Shown here piece by piece: positions 37,475 through 45,854 of a stretch of DNA of 64,000 bases. The first letter of the stretch is position 1, and the number at the start of each line of letters is the position of its first letter. The position numbers were made by a program, and so were the translations under genes. Origin of the DNA: Hydrogenophilales bacterium 16-61-112 (GTDB lineage Bacteria > Pseudomonadota > Gammaproteobacteria > Burkholderiales > Thiobacillaceae). Under the pieces are notes generated by a model, which searched no databases, was not told the origin of the DNA, and saw only the letters and a list, made by a program, of their open reading frames with translations. The stretch is from positions 1-64,000 of the forward strand of contig NCHD01000008.1 in the NCBI GenBank assembly GCA_002257045.1. Reading direction: 5' to 3'.

Positions 37475-38848
37475 TCAAAATGGTAAGGTCAGCTCCGGCG
37501 CAGCGTCCTTGAGCACGCGGCGGAAGTCGGCCTGGATTTTCTCCAGTGCCTCGGTGGTGTCGGCCTCGAAGCGCAGCACGATGACCGGCGTCGTGTTGGA
37601 GGGGCGGGCGAGGCCGAAGCCGTCGGCGTACTCTACGCGCAAGCCGTCGAGGGTGATGACTTCATCGGCATCGGGGAAGGTCGCGGTTTTTTGCAGCTTC
37701 TCCATCAGCGTGTAGTGCGCGCCTTCAGCCATCTGGATGTTCAGTTCAGGCGTATTGATGGTGTTGGGCAGGCCATGCAGGGTGGCGTTGATGTCGGCCT
37801 GCTTGCTCAAGTATTCGAGCAGGCGCGCGCCGGCGTACATGCCGTCGTCAAAGCCGAACCAGCGTTCCTTGAAGAAGACGTGGCCGGACATTTCGCCGGC
37901 CAGCAGTGCGCCGGTTTCCTTCATCTTGGCCTTGATGAAGCTGTGGCCGGTTTTCCACAGCAGCGGACGGCCGCCGCGCTCGCGAATCCAGCCGAACAGC
38001 TTGCGCGTCGACTTGACGTCGAAAATGATTTCGGCGCCGGGGTTGCGCGAGAGCACGTCGTCGGCGAACAGCATCAGCTGGCGGTCGGGGAAGATGATGC
38101 TGCCGTCCTTGGTGACCACGCCCAAGCGATCGCCGTCGCCGTCGAAGGCGAGGCCGATTTCAGCGTCGCTGGTTTTCAGTGCGGCGATCAGGTCCTGCAG
38201 GTTTTTCGGCTGCGAGGGATCAGGATGGTGATTGGGGAAGGTGCCGTCGACGTCGCAAAACAGTTCTTCGACTTCGCAGCCCATGTCGCGGTAGAGCTTG
38301 GGGGCGAAGGCGCCGGGTACACCATTGCCGCAGTCGACGATGATTTTCATCGGGCGGGTCAGTTTGACGTCCGAGACAATACGGGTGAGGTACTCGTCGG
38401 CGATGTCGTATTCGCGGTAGCCGCCGTCGCCATTCACCAGATCGTTGTTGACCAGCCGTTCGCGCAGCTTCTGGATGGTGTCGCCCGACAGGGTTTCCCC
38501 GCCGAGCACCATTTTCAGGCCGTTGTAGTCGGGCGGGTTGTGGCTGCCGGTGACCATGACCGCGCTGTGGGTGCCCAGTTGGTAGGCCGCGAAGTAGGTC
38601 ATCGGCGTGGCGACCATGCCGAGGTCGACCACGCCGATGCCGGCTTTGCGGATACCGCGTGCCAGCGCAGCGGCGAGGTCGGGTCCGGACAAGCGGCCAT
38701 CGCGGCCAATGCAGATTTCGGTCTGCTTGCGGGCGACGGCTTCGGAGCCGATGGCGTGGCCGATGGCCTCGACGATGTCGGGGGTGAGACTCTTGCCGAC
38801 GATGCCGCGAATGTCGTAAGCCTTGAAAATTTCCTTGGGGGTTTCCAC
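37475..38848 (-). CDS. algC: Phosphomannomutase/phosphoglucomutase
   Basis: This AlgC/ManB-type enzyme converts hexose-6-phosphate to hexose-1-phosphate and so supplies GDP-mannose, GDP-fucose or UDP-glucose routes. The 457-residue protein shows all family loops: the phosphoserine loop VTGSHNPPDYNGLKM (Ser near residue 102), the metal loop AFDGDGDRLGVV (about 233-244), GEMSGHVFFKERW and the phosphate-binding RPSNTTPVIVLRFEA. It is directly upstream of a GT10-like gene. Confidence 0.95.
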   Translation of the reverse strand: METPKEIFKAYDIRGIVGKSLTPDIVEAIGHAIGSEAVARKQTEICIGRDGRLSGPDLAAALARGIRKAGIGVVDLGMVATPMTYFAAYQLGTHSAVMVTGSHNPPDYNGLKMVLGGETLSGDTIQKLRERLVNNDLVNGDGGYREYDIADEYLTRIVSDVKLTRPMKIIVDCGNGVPGAFAPKLYRDMGCEVEELFCDVDGTFPNHHPDPSQPKNLQDLIAALKTSDAEIGLAFDGDGDRLGVVTKDGSIIFPDRQLMLFADDVLSRNPGAEIIFDVKSTRKLFGWIRERGGRPLLWKTGHSFIKAKMKETGALLAGEMSGHVFFKERWFGFDDGMYAGARLLEYLSKQADINATLHGLPNTINTPELNIQMAEGAHYTLMEKLQKTATFPDADEVITLDGLRVEYADGFGLARPSNTTPVIVLRFEADTTEALEKIQADFRRVLKDAAPELTLPF

Positions 38849-38907
38849 AGCGCGCTCCGTGATGGGTAATGCGCCGATTCTACCCGGACTGGTTTAAAGC
38901 TTGCGCT

Positions 38908-39597
38908 TCAGGCGCGCACGGGCTTGCGCCGCGCCCAGGCCAGCCCCAGCAGTCCCGCTGCCAGCAAGGCCATGCCACCGGGTTCCGGCACGCTGGTCGC
39001 GTCGAGCGCGGCATTGACGCTGCCGAGGCTGAATGCGTAGTCGCCGGGCGCGGCCAGGGTGGTGCTGACGAGCGTCAGATCAAGCAGTCCCATGCCGCCG
39101 TTGGCGAGCAAAAACGAATGATCGAAAGCTGTGTTGGCGCTGAGCAGGTCGCTGTAAAGCGTGATGCCGTCGATTTCCAGCGTGACTGCCAGCGCGTTGC
39201 TGCCAAATCCTGTGGCGAGTTGATCAATGAAGGCGTCGAAATCGAGCGACAGGGTGAGCCGGCCCGGCAGCGCGTTGAAGCTGCCGGTAAACGTGCTGAC
39301 GGCGTTGCCCGAGGCGTTGCCGAGGAGGGCGCTGGCCTCGCTGCTGGTGGTCAGGAACAGGGATTCGGCGAAGGCGTTGGCGCTGGCCGAATCGCCCTCG
39401 GCACTCGATGCGGCGGCGCTGGAAACGAGCGGCAGCGAACCGTCGCCTGTCTCGCTGAACGGGCCATCGCTCGCGTCGCCGGCATCAGCCTGGGCAAAGC
39501 TGCTGCTGGAGATTGAGTCGAACACGATCGGTACGGCATGAGCCGACGCAGCGAAAGCAAGGCCGAGGGCGGCGAGCAGGGTATGGGAAGCGGACAT
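38908..39597 (-). CDS. PEP-CTERM exported protein
   Basis: This 229-residue exported protein has a signal peptide (MSASHTLLAALGLAFAASAHA) and an Ala/Ser-rich body. The C terminus carries the PEP-CTERM sorting signal: VPEPGGMALLAAGLLGLAWA, then a basic tail. Such proteins are processed by an exosortase and linked to exopolysaccharide export; no exosortase gene is in the window. It is the last gene of the DUF4331-TPR-PEP-CTERM run, 21 bases after the TPR gene. Confidence 0.9.
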   Translation of the reverse strand: MSASHTLLAALGLAFAASAHAVPIVFDSISSSSFAQADAGDASDGPFSETGDGSLPLVSSAAASSAEGDSASANAFAESLFLTTSSEASALLGNASGNAVSTFTGSFNALPGRLTLSLDFDAFIDQLATGFGSNALAVTLEIDGITLYSDLLSANTAFDHSFLLANGGMGLLDLTLVSTTLAAPGDYAFSLGSVNAALDATSVPEPGGMALLAAGLLGLAWARRKPVRA

Positions 39598-39618
39598 GGT
39601 GTGTTCTCCAGAAGGGGG

Positions 39619-40800
39619 TCAAATGGGGTGGCGTGCGCTGCGGGGGGTGTGCGCGGCGTTTTTCAACGCGATGGCATCGGCGTGCTGCAGCAGTTTGGGG
39701 TCGCGCACGCCGATGGCCAGCGCGCGCTGGCTGGCAATTTGCGCTTCGGCAAACTGGCCGTTGCGGTACAGCGCCCAGGCGTAGGCGTCGAGCGTGAACG
39801 CGTCCTGCCGCCGCGCGACTTCGGCCTGTGCCAGCTTCAAGGCGTCGGCCGGGCGTTGGGCGTGGTCGGCGTAATAAAAGATCAGCTCGCGGTTGGCGTT
39901 GTCCCATGATGCACTCTCGGCGCGCGCGGCGGCTTCGAATTGCTTGAAGGTCGCGGCGGCTTCGGCTTTCAGTCCATTTTGTTCGAGCGCCTCGCCTAGA
40001 TAGAAGATGTTTTCCGGATGGGGTGCAGCGGCCACATGTTGGCGCAGCAAGGCCAGCGCGTCGGCGTGTCGCCCCTGCGCCTGGCGGACCCTGGCCTGCT
40101 GTGCCAACGCGTAGTGGTAGCCGGGAAACGCGCGCAGCGCTTCATCCAGTGCGGCGTCGGCGTGCGGCAATTGTTTATCCAGCAGGTAGAGGTGCGCCAT
40201 GTGGGTGAGCAGCCAGGCGCGGTCTTCATGCTCGGAAGACGGCGTGCGCTGATAGGCCTGCTGCATCAGGTCGAGACTGCCGCTGATGTCGCCATACAGC
40301 TCGCGCAGATAGGCGGCGCGGGTGAGCCCGGGAATATTGCCGGGACGCAGGTCGAGCATCCACTGCGCGGCCTTTTCCGCTTCAGCGTAATGACCGAGTT
40401 CGATGTTGGCATCCGTAAGGTAGCCATAGACCTGGACGTCGTCGGGCATTTCCTGGTTCAGCGCTTGCGCGGCTTTCAGGGCGGCGGCAAATTCGTGCTT
40501 GCCCAGCATCACCCAGACTTGCACCCGGCGAGCCTCGAGATTGCCAGGCGAGAGCGTTAACGACCGCGCCAGCGCGGTTTCGGCCTGCGTGTAATACGCG
40601 GTGTCGGCGGTTTCGCGTGCGCGCTGCGCCAGCGCCATGGCGAGCTGGGCGTGGGCCACGTAGCGTTGCGGATGCTTGTTCACCGCAGTGCGCGCGAGGG
40701 CGATGCGTTGTTCGGCGGGGCTGGGTTCGGTTGACTCAGCCTGCGCAATGGGGGGCGCTGTCAGCAGCGCCAGACTCAACAACAGGACCTGCGGATTCAT
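39619..40800 (-). CDS. Exported TPR-repeat protein
   Basis: This 393-residue protein has a signal peptide (MNPQVLLLSLALLTAPPIAQA). About nine TPR-like helix pairs follow between residues 30 and 385 (for example YVAHAQLAMALAQRARETAD, AEKAAQWMLDLRPGNIPGLT, FEAAARAESASW). TPR proteins scaffold complexes; next to PEP-CTERM genes they often belong to exopolysaccharide assembly. The ATG at 40800 is preferred to upstream in-frame starts, because those would run through a hairpin. It sits 62 bases after DUF4331. Confidence 0.85.
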   Translation of the reverse strand: MNPQVLLLSLALLTAPPIAQAESTEPSPAEQRIALARTAVNKHPQRYVAHAQLAMALAQRARETADTAYYTQAETALARSLTLSPGNLEARRVQVWVMLGKHEFAAALKAAQALNQEMPDDVQVYGYLTDANIELGHYAEAEKAAQWMLDLRPGNIPGLTRAAYLRELYGDISGSLDLMQQAYQRTPSSEHEDRAWLLTHMAHLYLLDKQLPHADAALDEALRAFPGYHYALAQQARVRQAQGRHADALALLRQHVAAAPHPENIFYLGEALEQNGLKAEAAATFKQFEAAARAESASWDNANRELIFYYADHAQRPADALKLAQAEVARRQDAFTLDAYAWALYRNGQFAEAQIASQRALAIGVRDPKLLQHADAIALKNAAHTPRSARHPI

Positions 40801-40829
40801 GGTGTTTCTCCTCGACAATCGACTTGCCA

Positions 40830-40855
40830 GCCGCTGGCGGCAACCCGCCAGCGGC
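40830..40855 (-). other. Intercistronic hairpin between DUF4331 and the TPR gene
   Basis: GCCGCTGGCGG and CCGCCAGCGGC form a perfect 11-bp stem with a CAAC loop. There is no T-run, so it more likely tunes mRNA stability or downstream expression than ends transcription. Confidence 0.6.
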
Positions 40856-40862
40856 ACGGGGT

Positions 40863-42410
40863 TTACTGCGGGCAGTCGGCGCCGCCGCCTGCCGTGCAGC
40901 CGGGCTCGCCCGGGTCGATGTGGCGACGGTCGCGACCCGATGGCGCTTCGCCGACATACGGGAAGCTTGTCTTGTAAGCCGCGTCGTTGACATTGACGCC
41001 ATCGCCCAGCTTGCCGCCGATGTTGGCGTCATAACCGGGGAAGGGGGCCGCGAGCACGCCGCCGACCACCAGCCGCAGGGCCACGTCGGTGACGTCGTCG
41101 AACACGCGGCGGCCGTTGGGGAAGCCTGCCGCGTCGCCCCCCAGCAAGCCCAGGCGGCTGGCGGAGTCGGCAGCGGTCGGCGCGACGCCGGTGTTGAGGC
41201 GCAGCAGGTCGGCGACCGGACCGGGCGGCGTGCCGGGCGCGGCAATCGGCGCGGCGTACGTCACTACCGGCAGCAGATCGAGGCGCGGCGCGTCCGGGCT
41301 GGCGACGATGCCGCCGGTGAGCGCGTTGATGACGCGCGGCAGCGTCGGGTCGAGCAGGAAGCTGGCGAACTGGCTGTCGTTCTTCGGCTGGTCCATGCTG
41401 AAGCGGTCTTTCGAGCCGGTGCCGATCAGCAGCTCGTTGATGAGCGGATTACCCATGCGCTGCACCTGGCGCCAGGTGCCGGAACTGACGGCGGGCAAGG
41501 GCGAGCGGCGCACCGTGACCTGCGGGCGCGAGGTGGTCGCCCAGACGCCGATGGTGGCGGCGGGCGAACTGGCGGCTTCGACCGCGCCGGTTTGGGTGAG
41601 CAACGCGACCGGTACTTCGAGCGCGAGATGGTTGACGGCGAAACCCGATACCGTGTCCGGCGCGATGTTCTCGGCAGCGGCATCCTGCGCGGCGGTCAGC
41701 ACCGGAAAGGCGTGGGTATTGAAGGTGTCGAACGCGCCGCCGAGGTCAATGTAGAACGCATCGTCTGTGGTGCCGGCAAACGCCTTGACGTTGTTCGGCA
41801 GGCTGTGGATCGCGGCCTGATACAGCGCGCTGTAATCCATGGTGCGCGGGCCGACGTTGGCAGGGACGGCCGGCAGATTCTGCGCCAGCACTTCGCGTGA
41901 GGTGACTTTGCCGGCGGCGTCGTACTTCACCAGGGTGATCGAATAGCGCTGGATCTGGCCCAGCCCGGCATCGTCGAAACTGTCGATGCGGTCTGGCACG
42001 ATGGGCGTGCCCTGCGGCACCGGCGCGGGCGAGTTGGCCGGCGCGCTGGCGCCGCCGGCGACACCGGCATAGACCTGAAACAGCCCCGGAAGGCGTTGTT
42101 CTGTGGTGAAGCGGAATTCGAACACGATGTCCTGTTTGGCGTCGTGATTGTTGTCGATTTTCAGTTCGTACAGGATGTCAGGATCGAACGGAAACCAGTT
42201 CGGTCCGTTGGCCGGTTCCAGCAGCGGATCGACGCCCATGATGAGCGTGACCTTGGGCGTGGCGTCGCCACTGTAGCTGCGGAATGCGTAGACGTCGGTG
42301 ATGTCGGCCTTGTGGTCGAGCGCGGTGATCGGGGCTTCGCGGTGGTTGGCGGCGTGCGACAGGCTGCTGCAGGCCAGGGTAAGCGCAAGGCTCAATAAGG
42401 TGCGTTGCAT
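40863..42410 (-). CDS. DUF4331 domain exported protein
   Basis: This 515-residue exported protein belongs to DUF4331, a family of unknown function. A signal peptide (MQRTLLSLALTLACSSLSHA) is followed by the typical start NHREAPITALDHKADITDVY and LIMGVDPLLEPANGPNWFPF. Long beta-rich regions follow, and the end reads FPYVGEAPSGRDRRHIDPG. The close placement with TPR and PEP-CTERM genes suggests a cell-surface role. An ECF-type promoter-like element lies 51-80 bases before the ATG, matching those of the sigma gene. Confidence 0.9.
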   Translation of the reverse strand: MQRTLLSLALTLACSSLSHAANHREAPITALDHKADITDVYAFRSYSGDATPKVTLIMGVDPLLEPANGPNWFPFDPDILYELKIDNNHDAKQDIVFEFRFTTEQRLPGLFQVYAGVAGGASAPANSPAPVPQGTPIVPDRIDSFDDAGLGQIQRYSITLVKYDAAGKVTSREVLAQNLPAVPANVGPRTMDYSALYQAAIHSLPNNVKAFAGTTDDAFYIDLGGAFDTFNTHAFPVLTAAQDAAAENIAPDTVSGFAVNHLALEVPVALLTQTGAVEAASSPAATIGVWATTSRPQVTVRRSPLPAVSSGTWRQVQRMGNPLINELLIGTGSKDRFSMDQPKNDSQFASFLLDPTLPRVINALTGGIVASPDAPRLDLLPVVTYAAPIAAPGTPPGPVADLLRLNTGVAPTAADSASRLGLLGGDAAGFPNGRRVFDDVTDVALRLVVGGVLAAPFPGYDANIGGKLGDGVNVNDAAYKTSFPYVGEAPSGRDRRHIDPGEPGCTAGGGADCPQ

Positions 42411-42460
42411 GGTGTGTCCTCCTTGGGTAAGCGGAGGCGCACACTGCGCCGCCTGCCTCC

Positions 42461-42490
42461 TGTACGCGGAAGGCGGCGAAGCTGGATGCA
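42461..42490 (-). promoter_or_regulatory. ECF-type promoter-like element before DUF4331
   Basis: On the minus strand TGCATCC is followed, after GCATCC plus 17 bases, by CGTACA. The -35-like part is identical to those in the sigma/DUF4394 intergenic region and the -10-like part shares CGTA. It lies directly after the yheT stop and before the DUF4331 operon. Confidence 0.55.
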
Positions 42491-42495
42491 GGGAT

Positions 42496-43593
42496 TCAGC
42501 GGCCGGGTGAAAAAAATCTCAGCAGGCGGGTGGGCAGCCAGTCGATGTTGCCGGGAAACGGGCCGGATGGAAACGCGACATGGCCGCCGGTTTCGGGCTG
42601 TTCCAGCGTCACGGCGGACGACACCTCGGCGGGTGACGGCAGCGCCCAGACGGGCAGAAACGGATCGTTTTTGGCATTGATGACCAGCGTCGGCACGCTG
42701 ATCATCTGCAACATCGGCTTGGCCGCTGCGCGCCGCCAGTAATCGTCGGCGTCAATGTAGCCATGCAGGCGCGCGGTGACCAGGGTATCGAATTCGCGGA
42801 AGCTCGTGGCCGCTGCAATGGCAGCGGCGTCGAGCGTCCCCGGAAATTGTTTGGCCTTGCGCAGCGCCTTGGCCTTGAGCGTGCCCAGAAAGCGCGCGGT
42901 GTACACATCGCGGTTGAATCCCTGGTCGAGCGCGTTGCCCGCAGCGGTGAGGTCGAGCGGTGCCGAGACGGCAGCGGCGCGTTCGATCAGGTTCGCTGCC
43001 GCCTCGGCCGACTCGCCTAGCCAGCGCAACAGCGCATTGCCACCGAGCGAAACGCCGACGGCATACAGCGGTGCGTCCGGGTGTTGGGCCTTGACGTGGC
43101 GCAGCATGCGTTCGATTTCCGCACTGTCGCCGGCGAAATACGCGCGCGGCAGGCGGTTGTCCTCGCCCGAGCAGCCGCGAAAATGCGCCACCACGCCGCT
43201 CCAGCCTTGTTGCCGGACGCTGGCCATGAGGTCGCGCGCGTAGTGGCTGTCCGAATCGCCTTCGAGGCCGTGAAACAGCACGACGACGGGCTGCCCGGGC
43301 GGGCCGTCCACCCAGTCGAAGTCAAGAAAGTCGCCGTCATCGAGTTCCAGCCGTTCGCGCCGGTAAGTCACCTTCGGCACGCGGATGAACAGGCTGGTGT
43401 AAATGGTTTGCAGATGGCCGCCTGGCAGCCAGGCGGGCGCGATGTAGGGCGTGGCGGCAACCGGTTCGGGCAGGATGGAGTCGGGCGGCAGGGGAGTGTT
43501 GGCGTGCACGGGCATGGCTGCCATGATCGCGGCGAAGGCCAGGACGAGGCAAGCCCGTCGCCCCGGCCCCGCATCCAGTCGAAGGCCCAACAT
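42496..43593 (-). CDS. yheT: YheT-family alpha/beta hydrolase
   Basis: This is an alpha/beta hydrolase of the YheT/embryogenesis-associated EMB8 family, 365 residues with the ATG at 43593. Family text is APAWLPGGHLQTIYTSLF, VVVLFHGLEGDSDSHYARDL, HFRGCSGEDNRLPRAY and the nucleophile elbow YAVGVSLGGNALLRWLGE (Ser near residue 190). The late acid/His region reads NAKNDPFLP ... ETGGHVAFP. An N-terminal hydrophobic stretch (RACLVLAFAAIMAAMPVHA) is unusual for YheT and could be an export signal. The start overlaps the cupin stop (TGATG), so it is coupled to the sigma-cupin operon. Confidence 0.88.
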   Translation of the reverse strand: MLGLRLDAGPGRRACLVLAFAAIMAAMPVHANTPLPPDSILPEPVAATPYIAPAWLPGGHLQTIYTSLFIRVPKVTYRRERLELDDGDFLDFDWVDGPPGQPVVVLFHGLEGDSDSHYARDLMASVRQQGWSGVVAHFRGCSGEDNRLPRAYFAGDSAEIERMLRHVKAQHPDAPLYAVGVSLGGNALLRWLGESAEAAANLIERAAAVSAPLDLTAAGNALDQGFNRDVYTARFLGTLKAKALRKAKQFPGTLDAAAIAAATSFREFDTLVTARLHGYIDADDYWRRAAAKPMLQMISVPTLVINAKNDPFLPVWALPSPAEVSSAVTLEQPETGGHVAFPSGPFPGNIDWLPTRLLRFFSPGR

Positions 43594-44063
43594 CAGCGGG
43601 CGTGGCGGTCGGCAGCGCCACGGATGAACAGCAGGCAGCCGCTTTCGGTCGTCAGCCAGTCGTGCGGTTTGCCGTGCGGTGCCAGGTGGTAGTCGCCGGC
43701 GTGGCACAGTACGCCATTGATCGTGGCGTCGCCCTCCAGCACCAGCGCTTCCTCGTCCAGCGCATGGTCGTGCGGCGGCAGGCGGCTGCCGGGTTCCATG
43801 CGCAGCAGGAAGGAGCGGGTCTGTGCATCCTCGCGCAGCAATTTCTGGCTGATGCCGCGCCGCAGCCTGATCCAGTCACCCTGGTGGCTGTGCACGAACA
43901 GATAGTCTGCCGCAGGCTGGTGCACCCGCTGAAACAGCTGTTCGCGCATGCGTGCGCTGGCGTCCGCGCTGGGTGCTTCGGCGGGACTTGCGCTGGCGAG
44001 TGCATCGATCAGCAGGGCGTCCAGAACGGGGGGGGTGTTTTTGCTGTTCATCGAGAACCTCAT
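43593..44063 (-). CDS. ChrR-like cupin, probable anti-sigma factor
   Basis: This 156-residue protein has a C-terminal cupin domain like that of ChrR anti-sigma factors: RMEPGSRLPPHDHALDEEAL, LVLEGDATINGVLCHAGDYH and LAPHGKPHDWLTTESGCLLF. It lacks the N-terminal zinc-binding His/Cys module (HxxxCxxC) of classical ChrR, so direct sigma binding would have to differ. The ATG at 44063 overlaps the sigma stop by ATGA; an in-frame ATG at 44051 is an alternative. The neighbour pairing is the main reason for the anti-sigma inference. Confidence 0.8.
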   Translation of the reverse strand: MRFSMNSKNTPPVLDALLIDALASASPAEAPSADASARMREQLFQRVHQPAADYLFVHSHQGDWIRLRRGISQKLLREDAQTRSFLLRMEPGSRLPPHDHALDEEALVLEGDATINGVLCHAGDYHLAPHGKPHDWLTTESGCLLFIRGAADRHAR

Positions 44064-44698
44064 GCCTGACAAAGTACGCGGCGCAGACTGTCCTGGGCGC
44101 GCTTGAGATGCGATTTAACGGTGCCGAGCGGCAGGCCGGTCTGGTTGCTGATTTCCTGGTGCGATAAGTCCTTGTAGAACGCCAGCGCCACCAGCTGGCG
44201 CTGCACCGGACTCAAGGTGGCCAGCGCCTGGCCGAGGCCTGTGTTCTGCTCGCTTTGCAGCAGATGGTCGAGCGGCGAGCCGTCCGGGCAGGCGGTAAAC
44301 TCCAGGTGAATCTCCGGCTCGGCGCAACTGCTGGCGCGGTCGAGCCGGCGCAGCGTGTCGAGCGCGCGGCTGCGTGCCATCACCATCAGCCAGGCCATCG
44401 GCCCGCCGCGCTGCGTGTCGTAGCGGCTCGCTTCGCGCCAGCCTTGCCAGAAGGTTTCGACGCACACTTCTTCGGCCAGTTCACGCCGTCCGGTGATTTT
44501 CAGCGCCAGTCCGTACACCCGCGACAGGGTCGCATCGTAGAAGCGCCCGAGCGCGGCTTCGTCGCCCGCCGCCATGCGCTGGATCAGCTCGGTCAGCAGG
44601 ACGTTCTGTAGCGTTTCAGCAGGTGGCAGGTGGGCGTTCATGCGGGCGAGTATAGCGCCCGGACGAAACAGGTTTAACGGCGGATTCATGCCAGTCAT
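44060..44698 (-). CDS. ECF-type RNA polymerase sigma factor
   Basis: This 212-residue extracytoplasmic-function sigma factor has region 2 (about residues 40-105: LGRFYDATLSRVYGLALKIT, EVCVETFWQGW, RGGPMAWLMVMARSRALDTL) and region 4 (about 155-205: LATLSPVQRQLVALAFYKDL, SHQEISNQTGLPLGTVKSHL). It resembles the group paired with ChrR-like cupins, which answers oxidative or singlet-oxygen stress. The ATG at 44698 has GGAGG five bases upstream; the later ATG at 44641 is weaker. It is probably autoregulated: a promoter-like element identical in type to two others lies 30-57 bases upstream. Confidence 0.93.
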   Translation of the reverse strand: MTGMNPPLNLFRPGAILARMNAHLPPAETLQNVLLTELIQRMAAGDEAALGRFYDATLSRVYGLALKITGRRELAEEVCVETFWQGWREASRYDTQRGGPMAWLMVMARSRALDTLRRLDRASSCAEPEIHLEFTACPDGSPLDHLLQSEQNTGLGQALATLSPVQRQLVALAFYKDLSHQEISNQTGLPLGTVKSHLKRAQDSLRRVLCQA

Positions 44699-44727
44699 GC
44701 TGGCCTCCAGGTGGACGTGTTCCTAGC

Positions 44728-44755
44728 TTTACGCAGGCAATTGCGAAACGGATGC
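44728..44755 (-). promoter_or_regulatory. ECF-type promoter-like element of the sigma gene
   Basis: On the minus strand GCATCC (44755-44750) is followed after exactly 16 bases by CGTAAA (44733-44728), 30 bases before the sigma start codon. It forms one half of a 12-bp inverted repeat with the DUF4394 promoter. Confidence 0.6.
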
Positions 44756-44786
44756 AGGGCTTTTTTGCGCCTGGCTGCATCCGTTT
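44746..44786. repeat. 12-bp inverted repeat made by two divergent promoter elements
   Basis: AAACGGATGCAG (44746-44757) and CTGCATCCGTTT (44775-44786) are perfect inverted copies with a 17-base centre. Each arm carries the GCATCCGTTT core of a divergent promoter. Confidence 0.85.
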
Positions 44787-44804
44787 GCGTGGCTGCCGCG
44801 TATT
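44777..44804 (+). promoter_or_regulatory. ECF-type promoter-like element of the DUF4394 gene
   Basis: GCATCC (44777-44782) is followed after exactly 16 bases by CGTATT (44799-44804). It drives in the direction of the DUF4394 PEP-CTERM gene, whose ATG is at 44882. Confidence 0.6.
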
Positions 44805-44881
44805 GGAGAGTGGAGCAGCAAGGCATGCATCACTGCTCCACCCGATACCCCCGCTTATTCATCCCCATTCAGGAGCGCATC

Positions 44882-45790
44882 ATGAAACGCAAGCAAAAAA
44901 TGGCCGGCACGCTGGCAATCCTCTCGCTGGCGCTGGCCGCAGGCAGCGCGCAGGCCGTCTCGCTGGTCGGCCTGACCACCGACAATCGCTTGACCGTGTT
45001 CGACAGCACGACCCCGGCCATGACGAGCCCGTATCTGGCGATCACCGGCGTCACCGCAGGCGCGCGCATCGTCGGCATCGACACCCGTCCGGGCGACAAC
45101 CAGATTTACGGCGTCGGCACCGACAACCTGCTGTACACCCTCGACGCCGCAACTGGCGTGGCCACGCAAAAAGCCACGCTGACCGGCGCGACGATCATGT
45201 CCAGCCTGTCTTACGGCATCGACTTCAACCCGGTGGCCGACGCCGCGGGCGGCGCATCGCTGCGGCTGGTGACGTCTGCGGGCAACAACTATGCGATCAA
45301 TGCCAATACCGGTGTGATCGGCAATACCGCCAACATGCTGCCGGGCGGCATTGGTATCGGCGGCGTGGCCTACACCAATTCGGTGGCAAGCCCGGCGCCA
45401 GCCAGCACCGGCCTGTATTACATTGATTACACCAACGACCTGCTGTTGCTGGCGCCGACCGGGTTCAATGCGCCGGCCATCCAGGTCGTCGGCTCGTTGG
45501 GAATGGACAGCATCGGCGCATTCGGCTTCGAAATTCTTGCCGACGGCAGCGCATTTGCCACCCTGACCAGCGGCGTCAGCGGGCAAAGCGGGCTTTACCG
45601 TATCAATCTCGCAAACGGTTCCGCCACGCTGCTGGGAGGCTTCGGCGCCGCCTCTCCCTTGCTGGCCGGTCTGACTGCTGCGCCGATGGCGACCCCGGTG
45701 CCGGAAGCCGATACCTACGCCCTGTTGCTGGCAGGGCTGGGCGTGGTTGCGCTGGCGGTGCGTCGTCGCGGCCGCCTGCAAGCAGCCTGA
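44882..45790 (+). CDS. DUF4394 PEP-CTERM exported protein
   Basis: This 302-residue protein has a signal peptide (MAGTLAILSLALAAGSAQA) and a DUF4394 beta-propeller-like body (SLVGLTTDNRLTVFDSTTP, ARIVGIDTRPGDNQIYGVG, GIDFNPVADA). The end is PEP-CTERM-like: PVPEADTYALLLAGLGVVAL plus a basic tail. Glu-Ala replaces the usual Pro-Gly part of PEP, but the VPE start is kept. AGGAG lies six bases before the ATG at 44882. It is divergent from the ECF sigma gene, shares the promoter motif and ends in a strong terminator. Confidence 0.9.
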   Translation: MKRKQKMAGTLAILSLALAAGSAQAVSLVGLTTDNRLTVFDSTTPAMTSPYLAITGVTAGARIVGIDTRPGDNQIYGVGTDNLLYTLDAATGVATQKATLTGATIMSSLSYGIDFNPVADAAGGASLRLVTSAGNNYAINANTGVIGNTANMLPGGIGIGGVAYTNSVASPAPASTGLYYIDYTNDLLLLAPTGFNAPAIQVVGSLGMDSIGAFGFEILADGSAFATLTSGVSGQSGLYRINLANGSATLLGGFGAASPLLAGLTAAPMATPVPEADTYALLLAGLGVVALAVRRRGRLQAA

Positions 45791-45820
45791 ACGAACCGGC
45801 ATTCACGGCCGGAACGACAA

Positions 45821-45847
45821 CGGCGCACCTCGGTGCGCCGTTTTTTT
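45821..45847 (+). terminator. Rho-independent terminator of the DUF4394 gene
   Basis: CGGCGCACC (45821-45829) and GGTGCGCCG (45832-45840) form a perfect 9-bp stem with a two-base centre, followed by seven T. It lies 30 bases after the stop. Confidence 0.93.
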
Positions 45848-45854
45848 GCCTGCT

